Shown here piece after piece: positions 30,291 to 39,970 of a stretch of 64,000 bases of DNA. Each line of letters starts with the position of its first letter. Position 1 is the first letter of the stretch. Source of the stretch: an uncultured Peptococcaceae bacterium (lineage in GTDB: Bacteria; Bacillota; Peptococcia; Peptococcales; Peptococcaceae). The DNA lies in assembly GCA_937976375.1 (NCBI GenBank), contig CALJRU010000018.1, positions 19,673 to 83,672 of the forward strand, read 5' to 3'. The notes under the pieces are model-generated. The model saw only the letters and a program-made list of their open reading frames with translations. It did not search any database and was not told the origin of the DNA. Both the position numbers and the translations under genes were made by a program.

Positions 30291-32909
30291 TTATATCAGC
30301 CGCAGCAACAGCGCAGCCATCTGTGCACGTGTGGCAATGCCCTGCGGCACCAACGTCGTTTCCGTCATGCCTGCGAGCACGCCTTCCGCACAAGCCCAGG
30401 AAACCGCCTCTTCTGCCCAGTCACTGATCGCATCAGCATCTTCATAACCACTCAAATCATAACGCGCATCGACATTGACGCCTTGGTAAGCGCTGTAGTT
30501 TTGCAGCATCGCTGCCAATTGTTCACGCGTGACAGCAGCATTCGGCTGGAAACGACCATCATCGAAGCCGTTGACCACGCCTTCCTGCTCGGCCCAGGCA
30601 ACAGCCATTTCGTACCAATCACCTGAGGCGACATCAGAGAAATTCGCATCTGAAGCCATCGGGCTGCCCGCCATGCGATGAAGAACGGCTGTGACCATGG
30701 CGCGTGTCATCGCCTGATCGGGCGCAAAGCAATCGGCACTCGTGCCTGTCATCCAGCCATGCGCATAGACATCTGCCACCGCATCGTGATACCAGGCTCC
30801 TTCATCCACATCATTAAATGGCAGTACCACTTCACTCGGCGGCAGCTCCTCTTCCACTTCTTCTGACGGAACCTCTTCTGGCTCCGATTCCGGAGCCGAT
30901 GGAACAATCACCGGCGGCGTCAAATGTGGCAGCGTCAGCGCTTCACGCGTTGTCTCGATTTTATCTTCATCAAACAGACGGCTGCATACGCTGCACGCGT
31001 AATGTGCAGCCATGCCTGCAGCATCATACGTTGGCGCTACGCGCCCATAGTACTGATAGTCATGATCGCTCAATGCACCATAAGCCTCACCGCATCGTTC
31101 GCACTGTGCCTGCGAAATGCACGATGACTGACCGCCGTTATGCACACACGCATAACCACATACTGCACACACGCCATTTTGCCAGTCATGCGCTGACTGC
31201 TCGACACATGCATCACACTCGGTGCAGTTTTTCCAATGATGGGTTGCATCTTGCTGCCAGGCCCCAGGAACGTGCTGTGCAAAAACAGCCGTTATCTGGC
31301 AATCGTTTTCAAGCGTAAACGTATAGGTTGCACTGGTGTTTTCGATAGCGTTGCCATCTACTTTCCAGCCCACAAAATGATACCCGTTCTCTGCTTTCGC
31401 TTCTAGTGTCACAGACGTCCCCTCTTCATAGCAGCCTGCGCCCGAAACCATACCACTTTGCACCGGCTCCACTGCCACGGCCATTTCTGCCATGCCATCA
31501 TCAATGGTAGATTCCGGCGGATTGCCCGCAACTTTACCCTTCAGCGTCCCGTTGCCGGTAATAGCACCCTTGTTCATCAACGTGACACCATCCGGCACCG
31601 TTAATGCGGAGCCTTCGGGAATCAACAGAGACTGTCCTTCAGCAATGGTGAGATCGCTTGTGAGTGTCATCTGTCCATAAACACCACCAATATTATTTTC
31701 AAAGATAATACCTTTCCACACTTTATGATTCTTGCCGCTTGTATCCGCAATGGCTTTTCCCGAATCGTCACCGGAATAGGCAAAGATCGTCGCACAACCA
31801 TTAGCGCCAGTGCTGAATGTGCTCGTTTTGCCCTCTGTATATCCACCGCCATCGCCAATGCCATCGCCTGAATCATGCAGAGCTTCTCCTACCGCACCAT
31901 AAGCCTCTATATAACCACTATTGATAATGATGTTTCCACCAGCATAGACACCTCCCGTTCCTATGCTGCCACCCCCACCAATGCCTGCACTACCATAACC
32001 ACCACTCTGAGTACTACCTCTTGCTACCACACATGCATCAGAAATTTGAATAGTACTTTCACCATAGCGCATTTTTCCTGCACCAATGCCTGCGCCACCA
32101 CCACGTCCAGTTGCATTGATGCTGCCACCGGATATTGTAATATCCTGACAGTGTCCACATGCACCACCACCAATTCCAGCACCGCCATGAACACCACCTA
32201 TCGCAGAAACATTTGCGCTTCCACCAATATTAATGCTGCCACTTTTTCCATTAAAGCCACCACCAATTCCGGCACCACCATAGCTTGGCATTGAAATACC
32301 CTCAAACGCAGTTACTAAAGCATCCACACAGCCACCCCAAATATTGATGATTCCTCCACTGCCATTGTCTCCTCCACCAATAGCGGCACCATTGCCACCG
32401 GCTCGAGCTTCAATAATTCCGCCGTAAATAGTAATTTCGCCTGCACTTTCTCCTTTATTTCCACCAATACCAGCAGCATTATTGAACGAACCACCATCCG
32501 TCTTTTTTCCAGTTGCTCTTAATTTTCCTTTAGACTCACTACTCTCTAACGCTTCAGCATAGATGGTAAGACTAGAGCCCGGTGGCACACGAATTCCCAA
32601 GTTACAATCTAAGTTACTGCCATTTTCTAATATTAAATGCACATTTCCACTAACCAACACACGATTACCAATTACCAACGCTTCTGCCGATGGCGGTACA
32701 ACATACCATCCCTCTGACCAATTCGAGAATCCCCTTGTAACTTCAGTATACTCCCCCTGCATTAAAATACCTGTTTTCCATTCACCATTCTCATAATACT
32801 CATACGCCACATCACCTTCGCCATCCGCCCAACTCGCAGCAGGCATCATCATACAAACCATTGCAATACACAGCACCCACGCACAACGTCGCCGCCATCT
32901 TCCAGCCAT
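30291..32909 (-). CDS. Secreted S-layer-homology (SLH) protein with Gly-rich repeats
   Basis: About 872 residues. A signal peptide (VLCIAMVCMMMPAASWA) is followed by a long region of degenerate glycine-rich repeats (GGAGIGGG, GGAAIGGG) about 20 residues apart, likely a beta-helix. A divergent InlB B-type repeat (GYHFVGWKVDG) comes next, then a Cys/His-rich stretch with CxxC pairs (CTECDAC, CAVCGY, CERCGEA). An acidic Pro/Glu linker leads to three SLH domains (FNDVDEGAWYHDAV; FSDVASGDWYEMAV; a third), ending RAQMAALLLRL. The SLH triplet should anchor it to the wall polymer. ATG at 32909 chosen over GTG at 32918 by spacing to AAAGG. Confidence 0.88.
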   Translation of the reverse strand: MAGRWRRRCAWVLCIAMVCMMMPAASWADGEGDVAYEYYENGEWKTGILMQGEYTEVTRGFSNWSEGWYVVPPSAEALVIGNRVLVSGNVHLILENGSNLDCNLGIRVPPGSSLTIYAEALESSESKGKLRATGKKTDGGSFNNAAGIGGNKGESAGEITIYGGIIEARAGGNGAAIGGGDNGSGGIINIWGGCVDALVTAFEGISMPSYGGAGIGGGFNGKSGSINIGGSANVSAIGGVHGGAGIGGGACGHCQDITISGGSINATGRGGGAGIGAGKMRYGESTIQISDACVVARGSTQSGGYGSAGIGGGGSIGTGGVYAGGNIIINSGYIEAYGAVGEALHDSGDGIGDGGGYTEGKTSTFSTGANGCATIFAYSGDDSGKAIADTSGKNHKVWKGIIFENNIGGVYGQMTLTSDLTIAEGQSLLIPEGSALTVPDGVTLMNKGAITGNGTLKGKVAGNPPESTIDDGMAEMAVAVEPVQSGMVSGAGCYEEGTSVTLEAKAENGYHFVGWKVDGNAIENTSATYTFTLENDCQITAVFAQHVPGAWQQDATHHWKNCTECDACVEQSAHDWQNGVCAVCGYACVHNGGQSSCISQAQCERCGEAYGALSDHDYQYYGRVAPTYDAAGMAAHYACSVCSRLFDEDKIETTREALTLPHLTPPVIVPSAPESEPEEVPSEEVEEELPPSEVVLPFNDVDEGAWYHDAVADVYAHGWMTGTSADCFAPDQAMTRAMVTAVLHRMAGSPMASDANFSDVASGDWYEMAVAWAEQEGVVNGFDDGRFQPNAAVTREQLAAMLQNYSAYQGVNVDARYDLSGYEDADAISDWAEEAVSWACAEGVLAGMTETTLVPQGIATRAQMAALLLRLI

Positions 32910-33041
32910 CGTCCTCACCTTTCTTTCATGATCTTACACACGAACAACGTATTACATCCAGTATAGCGTACTCTTTAAGTGGACGATAGTCTTTTTAACA
33001 GATACATTTGTAATTGATGGTGTTTATAGGTTCTCCCAATA

Positions 33042-33075
33042 AAAAAGAGAACCTTGCAATCAAGGTTCTCTTTTT
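33042..33075 (-). terminator. Terminator of the corA/FAD-protein operon
   Basis: A 15-bp perfect inverted repeat (33042-33056 with 33061-33075; AAAAAGAGAACCTTG) with a 4-base loop just past the corA stop. Confidence 0.9.
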
Positions 33076-33082
33076 GTGGCTC

Positions 33083-33931
33083 TCACAGCCATTTCTTATG
33101 TTTGAAGTACCAAAACAGCCCAACGACAATGAGAATACTGACGACTATAACCGCTGGATAGCCGTAACGCCAGTGAAGTTCGGGCATATCGGTGAAGTTC
33201 ATGCCGTACCAGCCGACGAGCAACGTCAGCGGAAGGAAAATGGTGGTAATAATCGTAAATACTTTCATAAGGTCGTTCTGCTGGATGGACAGCTGCGACT
33301 GATAGGCATCCTGCATTTGATCAACGATGGACTGCAGATTCTGCACTTTGCTGGAATAACGGTCGGTACGGGCATCAAGAATCGAAAGACGATCAAGGAT
33401 AGTCTGCGAGAAGAACGGTGCATCATCAAGAAGCATGTCATCGAAAACAATGTTGATCTGTTCGTAATAACGTTTCAAACGCACGAGCTCGCGGCGTTTG
33501 GCGACGATGGCGTCCAGGGTGTTTGCCAGCTTGCCTGAAAGTATGCTGGTCATGATGCCATCGAGCTGGTCTTCAATCTTTTCCAAATAATCCATATCAC
33601 CGCGGAACAGCTGAATGAAGAAGCGATACAAGCACTGTTCATTGGAAAGCGTTGGCGGTGTATTGTCGATGGCTTTCATCGCGTTGCAACAATATTGATA
33701 GGCACTGTCGTTCTTACAGATGAAAAACAAATCCTCTTGATCCATGTATATTAGAATGCGAAATAATTTTTCAATGTCACTATGAATATTGTACCAATCA
33801 AAAGAGAAAAGCGCGAATCCGCCAAAATTGCTGAAACCTTCGATCTGTGCTTCACGAATAATCCGCAGAGATTCTGGCTGCAGCTGATCCTGCCAATCGG
33901 GTAAATCGTCCAGCATGATGACGTGTTGCAT
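33083..33931 (-). CDS. corA: CorA-family divalent metal channel
   Basis: A 282-residue CorA-type protein. A soluble alpha/beta N-terminal domain and a long helix (about 150-235) lead to two C-terminal membrane helices. Between them is the ion-selectivity motif YGMNF (GMN), and the protein ends in a basic KHKKWL tail. CorA forms pentameric Mg2+ (or Co2+/Ni2+) channels. It starts 12 bases after the FAD-protein gene with GGAGG upstream, so the two are co-transcribed; no functional link is obvious. Confidence 0.9.
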   Translation of the reverse strand: MQHVIMLDDLPDWQDQLQPESLRIIREAQIEGFSNFGGFALFSFDWYNIHSDIEKLFRILIYMDQEDLFFICKNDSAYQYCCNAMKAIDNTPPTLSNEQCLYRFFIQLFRGDMDYLEKIEDQLDGIMTSILSGKLANTLDAIVAKRRELVRLKRYYEQINIVFDDMLLDDAPFFSQTILDRLSILDARTDRYSSKVQNLQSIVDQMQDAYQSQLSIQQNDLMKVFTIITTIFLPLTLLVGWYGMNFTDMPELHWRYGYPAVIVVSILIVVGLFWYFKHKKWL

Positions 33932-33943
33932 GATGAACCTCCT

Positions 33944-35536
33944 TTAATCTGCACGGAACGTGCGAATGACCTGCTCTGCACAAGCAATGCCATCAATGGC
34001 GGAGCTGACAATGCCGCCCGCATAGCCTGCACCTTCACCAATCGGATAAACACCATGCAGGTTCAAACTTTCTCGGGTCCATTTATCACGCAGCAAGCGA
34101 ACGGGCGATGAGGAGCGTGTCTCCACACCAGTGAGTACCGCATCAGGCCGGTCAAAACCATGCAAGCGTTGAGACATGCCGCCAATGGCTGCACGCAGGC
34201 TGTCGGTCAGAACATTAGGATAGAGTCTGCTAAGGTCGCTCAGCACATACCCCGGACGCACGCTTGGCTCTACACTGCCAAGGGCTGTAGTCGCAGACCC
34301 ACGCAGAAAATCGCCTACGGTTTGTACTGGTGCTTTATACCCTCCACCGCCAAGCGCATAGCATGCTGTTTCAATGCGTTCCTGAAAAAGAATCCCATCA
34401 AGGATGCCACTTCCGAAGTCTTCTGGTCCCACGTTCACAAGCAGCGCACTGTTGGCGTTGACCATGTCGCGCGCATGATAACTCATCCCATTGACAACAA
34501 GCCGCTCCGCTTCACTGGCCGCGGCCACCACTTGCCCGCCGGGACACATGCAGAAGGTGTAACAGCCGCGATCACGCACATCGTCGTGCCACGTCAACTG
34601 ATAGCTGGCAGCGCCCAAGCGAGGATGCCCTGCATATTCTCGATACTGGGTGCGGTCAATAAAGGTTTGTGGATGCTCGATGCGAAAGCCCACCGCAAAA
34701 GGTTTCGCTTCCATGGCCATGCCCTGACTGTGCAGCGTGCGGAAAAGCGGACGGCTGCTGTGGCCAAGGGCCAAGAGTATCACATTGCTGTAGAAATTGC
34801 CGGCATTTGTCGCAACACCCTGCACAGCGTCATGATCCAGCAGCAGCTGCTGCACCGTAACTCCGAAGCGCACCTCTCCGCCATTGGCAATGATGCGCTC
34901 GCGCATAGAAACAATGACGTCTTTTAACAGATCGGTGCCAATGTGCGGCTTGGCTTGATAGGTGATCTCCTCTGGCGCACCATGCGCAGCAAAGATGGCG
35001 TTAACCTTGTGACCAAGCGGATTTTTGCTGCGGCTGGTGAGTTTGCCATCGGAAAAAGTACCAGCGCCGCCTTCACCAAACTGCACATTGCTGGAAAGAT
35101 CCAGCGTGCCATCCTGCCAGAAGCGGTCCACCTGCGCCGTGCGTTCCGGCACCGCCTGCCCCTGCTCCAGCAGGAGCGGTGCATAGCCATGTTCTGCCAG
35201 TGTATAGGCGGCAAACAATCCTGCTGGACCTGCACCCACAACAATAGGGCGCCCATTTAAAGGTTGATCCCCTGGTTCCAATGGGGCTTCGGCTTGTTCT
35301 GGACGCCAGCTTATATTCTTATCACGCAAAGCACGCAGTTTTTTCTCACTCAAAGGTGCATCCACAGACACTTGATAACTAAAGCGAGGTGTTTCACGCC
35401 GACGCGCATCGAGAGATTCTTTGAGAATGGTATAAGAAAATCCATCTTCGGGAAGCCGCAAACGCTCTGCGATCTTTTGACGCAGCGAAGCTATTGGCTC
35501 ATCAATGTCGAGATGGAGTTGATTGATAATGATCAT
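33944..35536 (-). CDS. FAD-dependent dehydrogenase, COG2509 type
   Basis: A 530-residue flavoprotein. After a small N-terminal alpha/beta domain (IIINQLHLDIDEPI) comes the FAD fingerprint IVVGAGPAGLFAAYTLAEHG near residue 100. GEGGAGTFSDGKLTSR and, near the end, GVYPIGEGAGYAGGIVSSA are characteristic of this widely conserved but uncharacterised family. Relatives are cytoplasmic and may act on tRNA or small molecules; the substrate is unknown. ATG at 35536 chosen, behind AAAGGAGAG, rather than the longer frame to 35590. Transcribed with corA. Confidence 0.85.
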   Translation of the reverse strand: MIIINQLHLDIDEPIASLRQKIAERLRLPEDGFSYTILKESLDARRRETPRFSYQVSVDAPLSEKKLRALRDKNISWRPEQAEAPLEPGDQPLNGRPIVVGAGPAGLFAAYTLAEHGYAPLLLEQGQAVPERTAQVDRFWQDGTLDLSSNVQFGEGGAGTFSDGKLTSRSKNPLGHKVNAIFAAHGAPEEITYQAKPHIGTDLLKDVIVSMRERIIANGGEVRFGVTVQQLLLDHDAVQGVATNAGNFYSNVILLALGHSSRPLFRTLHSQGMAMEAKPFAVGFRIEHPQTFIDRTQYREYAGHPRLGAASYQLTWHDDVRDRGCYTFCMCPGGQVVAAASEAERLVVNGMSYHARDMVNANSALLVNVGPEDFGSGILDGILFQERIETACYALGGGGYKAPVQTVGDFLRGSATTALGSVEPSVRPGYVLSDLSRLYPNVLTDSLRAAIGGMSQRLHGFDRPDAVLTGVETRSSSPVRLLRDKWTRESLNLHGVYPIGEGAGYAGGIVSSAIDGIACAEQVIRTFRAD

Positions 35537-35617
35537 GACGTTCTCTCCTTTTCTGCTTTTATTGTAGCCGAGAAATGCGTATGCCGTCAATGAATGGGTG
35601 CAGAGCGCGCGCCGTTG

Positions 35618-35626
35618 TGCTATACT
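35618..35626 (+). promoter_or_regulatory. Extended -10 promoter of the ATP-grasp gene
   Basis: TGC plus TATACT (35621-35626), 31 bases before the ATG; the -35 is weak. Confidence 0.5.
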
Positions 35627-35656
35627 AAGGGCATATCCTCGAAAGGAGCTTCATGA

Positions 35657-36904
35657 ATGGACAACATCATTAAAAATAAAGACAAACGCTTTTTGCCGGT
35701 GCTCCTCGGCACCGACGCCAATTGCTACGGCATGGCACGCAATTTTCACCAGGCCTATGGCATCAAGTCTCTGGCACTGGGTAAAATTCCACTGCTTGAA
35801 ACGCGTCACAGCAAGATCGTGCAGGTACACACCACACCGGATTTTGACACCGACGAGGTTTTCTTGAAAGTGCTCGACGATGTCGCCAATACCTACGCAC
35901 CAATCTACAAAAATTTGATTCTCATCGCCTGCGGCGACCGCTATACCGAACTGCTCTGCACCCACAAGGAAACCCTCAGCGATCGCTTTATTGTGCCTTA
36001 TATCGACTTATCCCTCAAGAACAAGCTCGAAAACAAGGAAGATTTCTATAACATCTGTGAAGAATATGGGCTGGATTATCCATCCACCGTCATGCTGCAC
36101 AAGGACTCCCAGCCTCCATTCGATTTGCCATTTGATTACCCAATCGCTGTCAAAGCCAGCGATTCCATCGAATATGTGGCACTCGATTTCCCTGGCAAAA
36201 AGAAATCCTACAAGGCCAACTCACCGGCAGAATTGGAAGAAATCTTCCATGATATCTACAACGCTGGCTACACCGGCACCCTGATTGTTCAGGATTTCAT
36301 TCCTGGCGACGACGCCGCCATGTATGTGCTTAATTCCTATTCGGATGCCAATGGTAAAGTGCAGGCTATGTGCCTTGGTCATTGCGTGCTTGAAGACTAC
36401 ACGCCAGCCGGCATTGGCAACTATAACGCCATCATCCAGGAAGGCATTCAAGAAGTGTACGACAAATACCAGGCGTTCTTGGAAGCCATCGGCTTCGTTG
36501 GCTTCTCCAACTTTGATATCAAATACGATGAACGCGATGGCCGCTACAAAGTATTTGAAATCAACATCCGCCAGGGGCGTTCCAGTTTCTTCACAACTGT
36601 CAGCGGCTGCAACATGGTAGAATACCTTGTTCGTGATCGTATTCAAAACAAGCACACATCCCAAGTGCATTATCACAACGCACCGGCACTCTGGCTTCAT
36701 GTGCCAACCCGCCTGGTGCTCGACTACGCACCAGAGCGCACACTGCCACAGATTCGCCGCCTGATGAACGAACACAAAACCGACTGCACCTTGCTCTATG
36801 AAAAAGACATGACCCTCTATCGCCGCATTATGATCAATCGCTTCTACCACCAGCAATGGCAGCGCTATAAAGACTGGTTCAACAAGCGTTCAATCAACGA
36901 TTAA
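35657..36904 (+). CDS. ATP-grasp carboxylate-amine ligase
   Basis: A 415-residue ATP-grasp enzyme. Features include PVLLGTDANCYGMARNFHQA at the N-terminus and PIAVKASDSIEYV as an ATP-lysine strand. LIVQDFIPGDDAAMYVL follows, and GFSNFDIKYDERDGRYKVFEINIRQG carries the metal-binding acidic residues and Asn. It forms an amide between a carboxylate and an amine with ATP. Length and layout resemble D-aspartate ligases of peptidoglycan bridges and peptide-type ligases; the precise substrate is uncertain. RBS AAAGGAG. A CBS-domain gene follows by 31 bases and is likely co-transcribed. Confidence 0.8.
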   Translation: MDNIIKNKDKRFLPVLLGTDANCYGMARNFHQAYGIKSLALGKIPLLETRHSKIVQVHTTPDFDTDEVFLKVLDDVANTYAPIYKNLILIACGDRYTELLCTHKETLSDRFIVPYIDLSLKNKLENKEDFYNICEEYGLDYPSTVMLHKDSQPPFDLPFDYPIAVKASDSIEYVALDFPGKKKSYKANSPAELEEIFHDIYNAGYTGTLIVQDFIPGDDAAMYVLNSYSDANGKVQAMCLGHCVLEDYTPAGIGNYNAIIQEGIQEVYDKYQAFLEAIGFVGFSNFDIKYDERDGRYKVFEINIRQGRSSFFTTVSGCNMVEYLVRDRIQNKHTSQVHYHNAPALWLHVPTRLVLDYAPERTLPQIRRLMNEHKTDCTLLYEKDMTLYRRIMINRFYHQQWQRYKDWFNKRSIND

Positions 36905-36935
36905 TCATTGCCTGACCTAGAAAGGAGAAATTTCT

Positions 36936-37427
36936 ATGAACAAGACCATCTCTGACATCATGATCAAAAATCCGATCACCATCGCCGAAAACGCCACTGT
37001 CCAAGATGCCATCGACCTTTTCAGCTATTACCGCATCGGCTGCCTGCCAGTGGTCGACCCTGCCGGACATCTTGTTTCTTTTCTCAGCGATGGCGACATC
37101 ATCGGCTTCATTGCCCGCCGCACCAAGCAGCAAGATCGCATTCCACAGATCTTCCACGCGACCATTTACGAAGCAGATGATTACTACAAGCGTGATGAAG
37201 AGATCATGAAAGAACTTGAAGAAATTTCCGTCATGTACACGGCCACGAAGAAAGTTCAATTTGCCTATGAAGATGACAATCTGGCAGAAATTGCGACCCT
37301 TATGGACGATCGTCGTTTAAAACACGTTCCTGTTGTAGAACGTGACACCAACAAATTGATCGGCTTGCTTGCTCGCCGTGATATCATCCTCGCCTTCTTC
37401 GACAGTGTCGTCAACGAGAACAAATAA
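36936..37427 (+). CDS. Stand-alone CBS-domain pair protein
   Basis: A 163-residue protein with two CBS motifs. The first spans about 5-60 (DIMIKNPITIAENATVQDAI), the second about 105-160 (DRRLKHVPVVERDTNKLIGL), joined by a charged linker that may form a helix. CBS pairs bind adenosine nucleotides or SAM and sense energy state. RBS AAAGGAGAAA. Co-transcription with the ATP-grasp ligase suggests nucleotide-dependent control of that enzyme, which is an inference. Confidence 0.88.
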   Translation: MNKTISDIMIKNPITIAENATVQDAIDLFSYYRIGCLPVVDPAGHLVSFLSDGDIIGFIARRTKQQDRIPQIFHATIYEADDYYKRDEEIMKELEEISVMYTATKKVQFAYEDDNLAEIATLMDDRRLKHVPVVERDTNKLIGLLARRDIILAFFDSVVNENK

Positions 37428-37438
37428 TTGAACACACA

Positions 37439-37470
37439 AAAAGGGCCACCGATTTTTCGGTGGTCCTTTT
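37439..37470. terminator. Bidirectional terminator
   Basis: A 14-bp inverted repeat (37439-37452 with 37457-37470, one mismatch) with a TTTT loop and A/T ends, between the convergent CBS and opine dehydrogenase genes. Confidence 0.88.
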
Positions 37471-37495
37471 GTCTTATTCCATACAACGATACCTG

Positions 37496-38605
37496 TTAAA
37501 CCATGGCTTCGAGGTCTTCAACACTCTTAGCATCGCCCATCCCGAGACTCTTTAAGGTCAGCCCATCTTCGAAGAAATCACGACGCAGGATCGTGTTGCC
37601 AATGGTGATGACTGCATCAATGTTTGGTGTTGGCACCCCGGCAACGCGGCCAAGATTGGACCAAAGCACAAGCCCATCAGAGATGTCCTCTGTGAAATAG
37701 CGGCTGTTGACGTGAGCAGGTCCCTTAATCTTGGAGAAGACTTCACTGTGATTGAACAAGTGCTGCAAGGTTTCATCCTTGTTGTCGAAGTAGCCGCGAT
37801 TATAACGGCTCTCAACAGCATCTTCAAGCTCGAAACCAAAAGCACGGCCAATAGCCAAACGTTCACCTTCGATGGCACGCATCAGGCGAACCGTATGTTC
37901 CGTGACCCCTTCTACATAGTAATAGAATTCGCCGCCAGAATAGTCAATGCGCCCAGCATTCAGCAGGCATGGCCCTGGATGCACTTCCGGATTGCCATTT
38001 TCCAAGGTGGTTTCCCAAATGTTTTCTGCAATAACCATGCCATCATACAGCTGGCTGCACACATCATACAATTCCTGCGTGTCTTCCTTTGGATACGCAG
38101 CAAAATAGGTTTTCTTAACGCGAAGATACAATTCTACAATCCCTTCACGTGCCATGCCGCGCGTGCCATAAGTCAGGGTGTTCAATTCACAGAGTTTAAA
38201 TTTCTTGTTGATGCCCATGGCTTTGGCTTTGTTTGCAAACCGCACACAGCTCATAGCTGCGGCAGCGTTGAAGAAAATGACCTGGTCTTCGCCCACAATC
38301 GGCGCAAGCAGTTCTGCATAGTCATCAACTGCATAACCTGGCACGGTAATCATCAGAACCTGCGCATCTTTGATGGCTTCTTCCATGTCGATGGTATAGT
38401 TGGTGATTGGAACAAAAACTTCTTTTGGTGGTTCGGCATTGGGTTCCTGCAAGAGCAGCCCGCCACGATTGATCAGCCCTTCGAACTGATACTCACGGGT
38501 TGGCCATGTGAATAAGCTGATATCAAATCCACGTTCGGCAAGATCGGCTGCTGCAGTCAGGCCACCATTACCGGCACCTAAAATCGCTACTTTTTTTACT
38601 TCCAT
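37496..38605 (-). CDS. Opine (octopine/nopaline-type) dehydrogenase, copy 1
   Basis: A 369-residue NAD(P)-dependent opine dehydrogenase. The dinucleotide fold carries VAILGAGNGGLTAAADLAERG at residues 6-26. The C-terminal catalytic domain holds NGNPEVHPGPCLLNAGRI, in which the histidine matches the opine dehydrogenase active site, and GRAFGFELEDAVESRYNRGYF. These enzymes reductively join an amino acid to a keto acid, or work in reverse. RBS AAGGAGG. It is 84 bases after a homologue of exactly the same length. Confidence 0.88.
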   Translation of the reverse strand: MEVKKVAILGAGNGGLTAAADLAERGFDISLFTWPTREYQFEGLINRGGLLLQEPNAEPPKEVFVPITNYTIDMEEAIKDAQVLMITVPGYAVDDYAELLAPIVGEDQVIFFNAAAAMSCVRFANKAKAMGINKKFKLCELNTLTYGTRGMAREGIVELYLRVKKTYFAAYPKEDTQELYDVCSQLYDGMVIAENIWETTLENGNPEVHPGPCLLNAGRIDYSGGEFYYYVEGVTEHTVRLMRAIEGERLAIGRAFGFELEDAVESRYNRGYFDNKDETLQHLFNHSEVFSKIKGPAHVNSRYFTEDISDGLVLWSNLGRVAGVPTPNIDAVITIGNTILRRDFFEDGLTLKSLGMGDAKSVEDLEAMV

Positions 38606-38689
38606 TCATTTTCCTCCTTGAAACAGTTTTCGTTAGTATAACATTTTCTTGCTAAAAACATGTTCAGAATAAATGAAAAATTCCAAAAA

Positions 38690-39799
38690 TCAAACATCTT
38701 TTAAGAGATCGTTGATAGATGTTGCATCTTCATACCCCAATTTATCGAGGGTCAAACCAACTTTTCTGAAATCGATCTGTAATAAAGAACCGCCCAAGGT
38801 AATGACTGCATCAATATTCGGTGTTGGCACACCGGCCAATCGGCCAAGATCGGACCAAAGCACCAACCCATCAGAGATATCTTCGGTAAAATAACGCGAC
38901 GTGATGGAAGTCGGCCCTTTAATCTTCGTAAACACTTCGCTGTGATTGAACAGCGACTGTAAATCATCCTTATCGTTGTCAAAATAGCCACGTCTGTAGC
39001 GGCTTTCCACCGCATCTTCCAGTTCAAAGCCAAAGGCCCGACCAATTGCCATGCGTTCTTTCTCAATAGCGTGAAGAACATTAATGGTATGTTCTGTAAT
39101 GCCTTCACGATACAGCCAGAACTCACCATGACAATATTCAATATGACCAGCACTCAAAAGGCATGGACCAGGATGCACTTCTGGATTGCCATTTTCCAGG
39201 GTGGTCTCCCAAATATCACGCGCAGCCACAAGTCCTGGGTATAATTGAATGCAAGCTTCTAAGCATTCCTGAGTGTTTTCTTTTGGATACGCTGCCAGAA
39301 ATAGTTTCTTTACACGCAAGGACAATTCAACACGCGCTTCGTCAGGATAAACACGGGTGCCATATGAAAGAGAATTGGCTTCACAAACTTTGAACGGTGT
39401 CGTGATGCCCAGTGCCCGCGCCTTGCGCGTGAATCTCACACAGCCCATGGCAGCTGCACCATTAAAGAAAATAATCTGATCTTCTCTTACAACTGGCGCC
39501 AACACTTCTGCAAAACGATCCACTGCATACCCAGGCACCACCAACATGATCACCTGTGCATCACGAACCGCTTCTTCGATGTCCGACGTCACCTGCGTGA
39601 ATGGAACAAAAACATCTTTTGGTGGTTCTTCATTAGGTTCCTGTAAACGAAACCCACCATTTTGTCGAATGCCCTCCAGATCCTTGGCAAAATCTGGCAG
39701 TTCATACAACCAAACATTAAATCCGCGTTCTGTGAATTCGGCAGCTGCAGTCATTCCACCATTACCAGCACCGAGGACAGCAACGTTTCTTAGTTCCAT
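38690..39799 (-). CDS. Opine (octopine/nopaline-type) dehydrogenase, copy 2
   Basis: A 369-residue paralogue of the next gene downstream, with the same layout: VAVLGAGNGGMTAAAEFTERG, NGNPEVHPGPCLLSAGHIEY and GRAFGFELEDAVESRYRRGYF. The two proteins are alike through the catalytic domain and differ most between residues 30-60 and 130-150, which may set substrate choice. RBS TGGAGGA. Upstream is an extended -10 (TGG then TATAAT on the minus strand). The pair is probably one transcript ending at 37439. Confidence 0.88.
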   Translation of the reverse strand: MELRNVAVLGAGNGGMTAAAEFTERGFNVWLYELPDFAKDLEGIRQNGGFRLQEPNEEPPKDVFVPFTQVTSDIEEAVRDAQVIMLVVPGYAVDRFAEVLAPVVREDQIIFFNGAAAMGCVRFTRKARALGITTPFKVCEANSLSYGTRVYPDEARVELSLRVKKLFLAAYPKENTQECLEACIQLYPGLVAARDIWETTLENGNPEVHPGPCLLSAGHIEYCHGEFWLYREGITEHTINVLHAIEKERMAIGRAFGFELEDAVESRYRRGYFDNDKDDLQSLFNHSEVFTKIKGPTSITSRYFTEDISDGLVLWSDLGRLAGVPTPNIDAVITLGGSLLQIDFRKVGLTLDKLGYEDATSINDLLKDV

Positions 39800-39881
39800 A
39801 AATAATCCTCCAAACTTTTTTGGTTTTAACAGTCATTCAACAATTACTTTTATCTTTATAAAAAGAATATTTTATATGTTA

Positions 39882-39890
39882 ATTATACCA
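39882..39890 (-). promoter_or_regulatory. Extended -10 promoter of the opine dehydrogenase pair
   Basis: On the minus strand TGG directly precedes a perfect TATAAT (39882-39887), 83 bases upstream of the ATG. Confidence 0.5.
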
Positions 39891-39923
39891 TACTTTCTAA
39901 TCGTTTTGTATCCCGAAATACAT

Positions 39924-39969
39924 AAAAAATCGGCCGCCAGTGAAATTTTTTCACTGACAGCCGATTCTT
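39924..39969 (-). terminator. Terminator of the nitroreductase gene
   Basis: AATCGGC...GCCGATT outer stem with an inner CAGTGAAA/TTTCACTG stem, followed on the minus strand by TTTTTT, starting next to the nitroreductase stop. Confidence 0.8.
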
Positions 39970-39970
39970 A

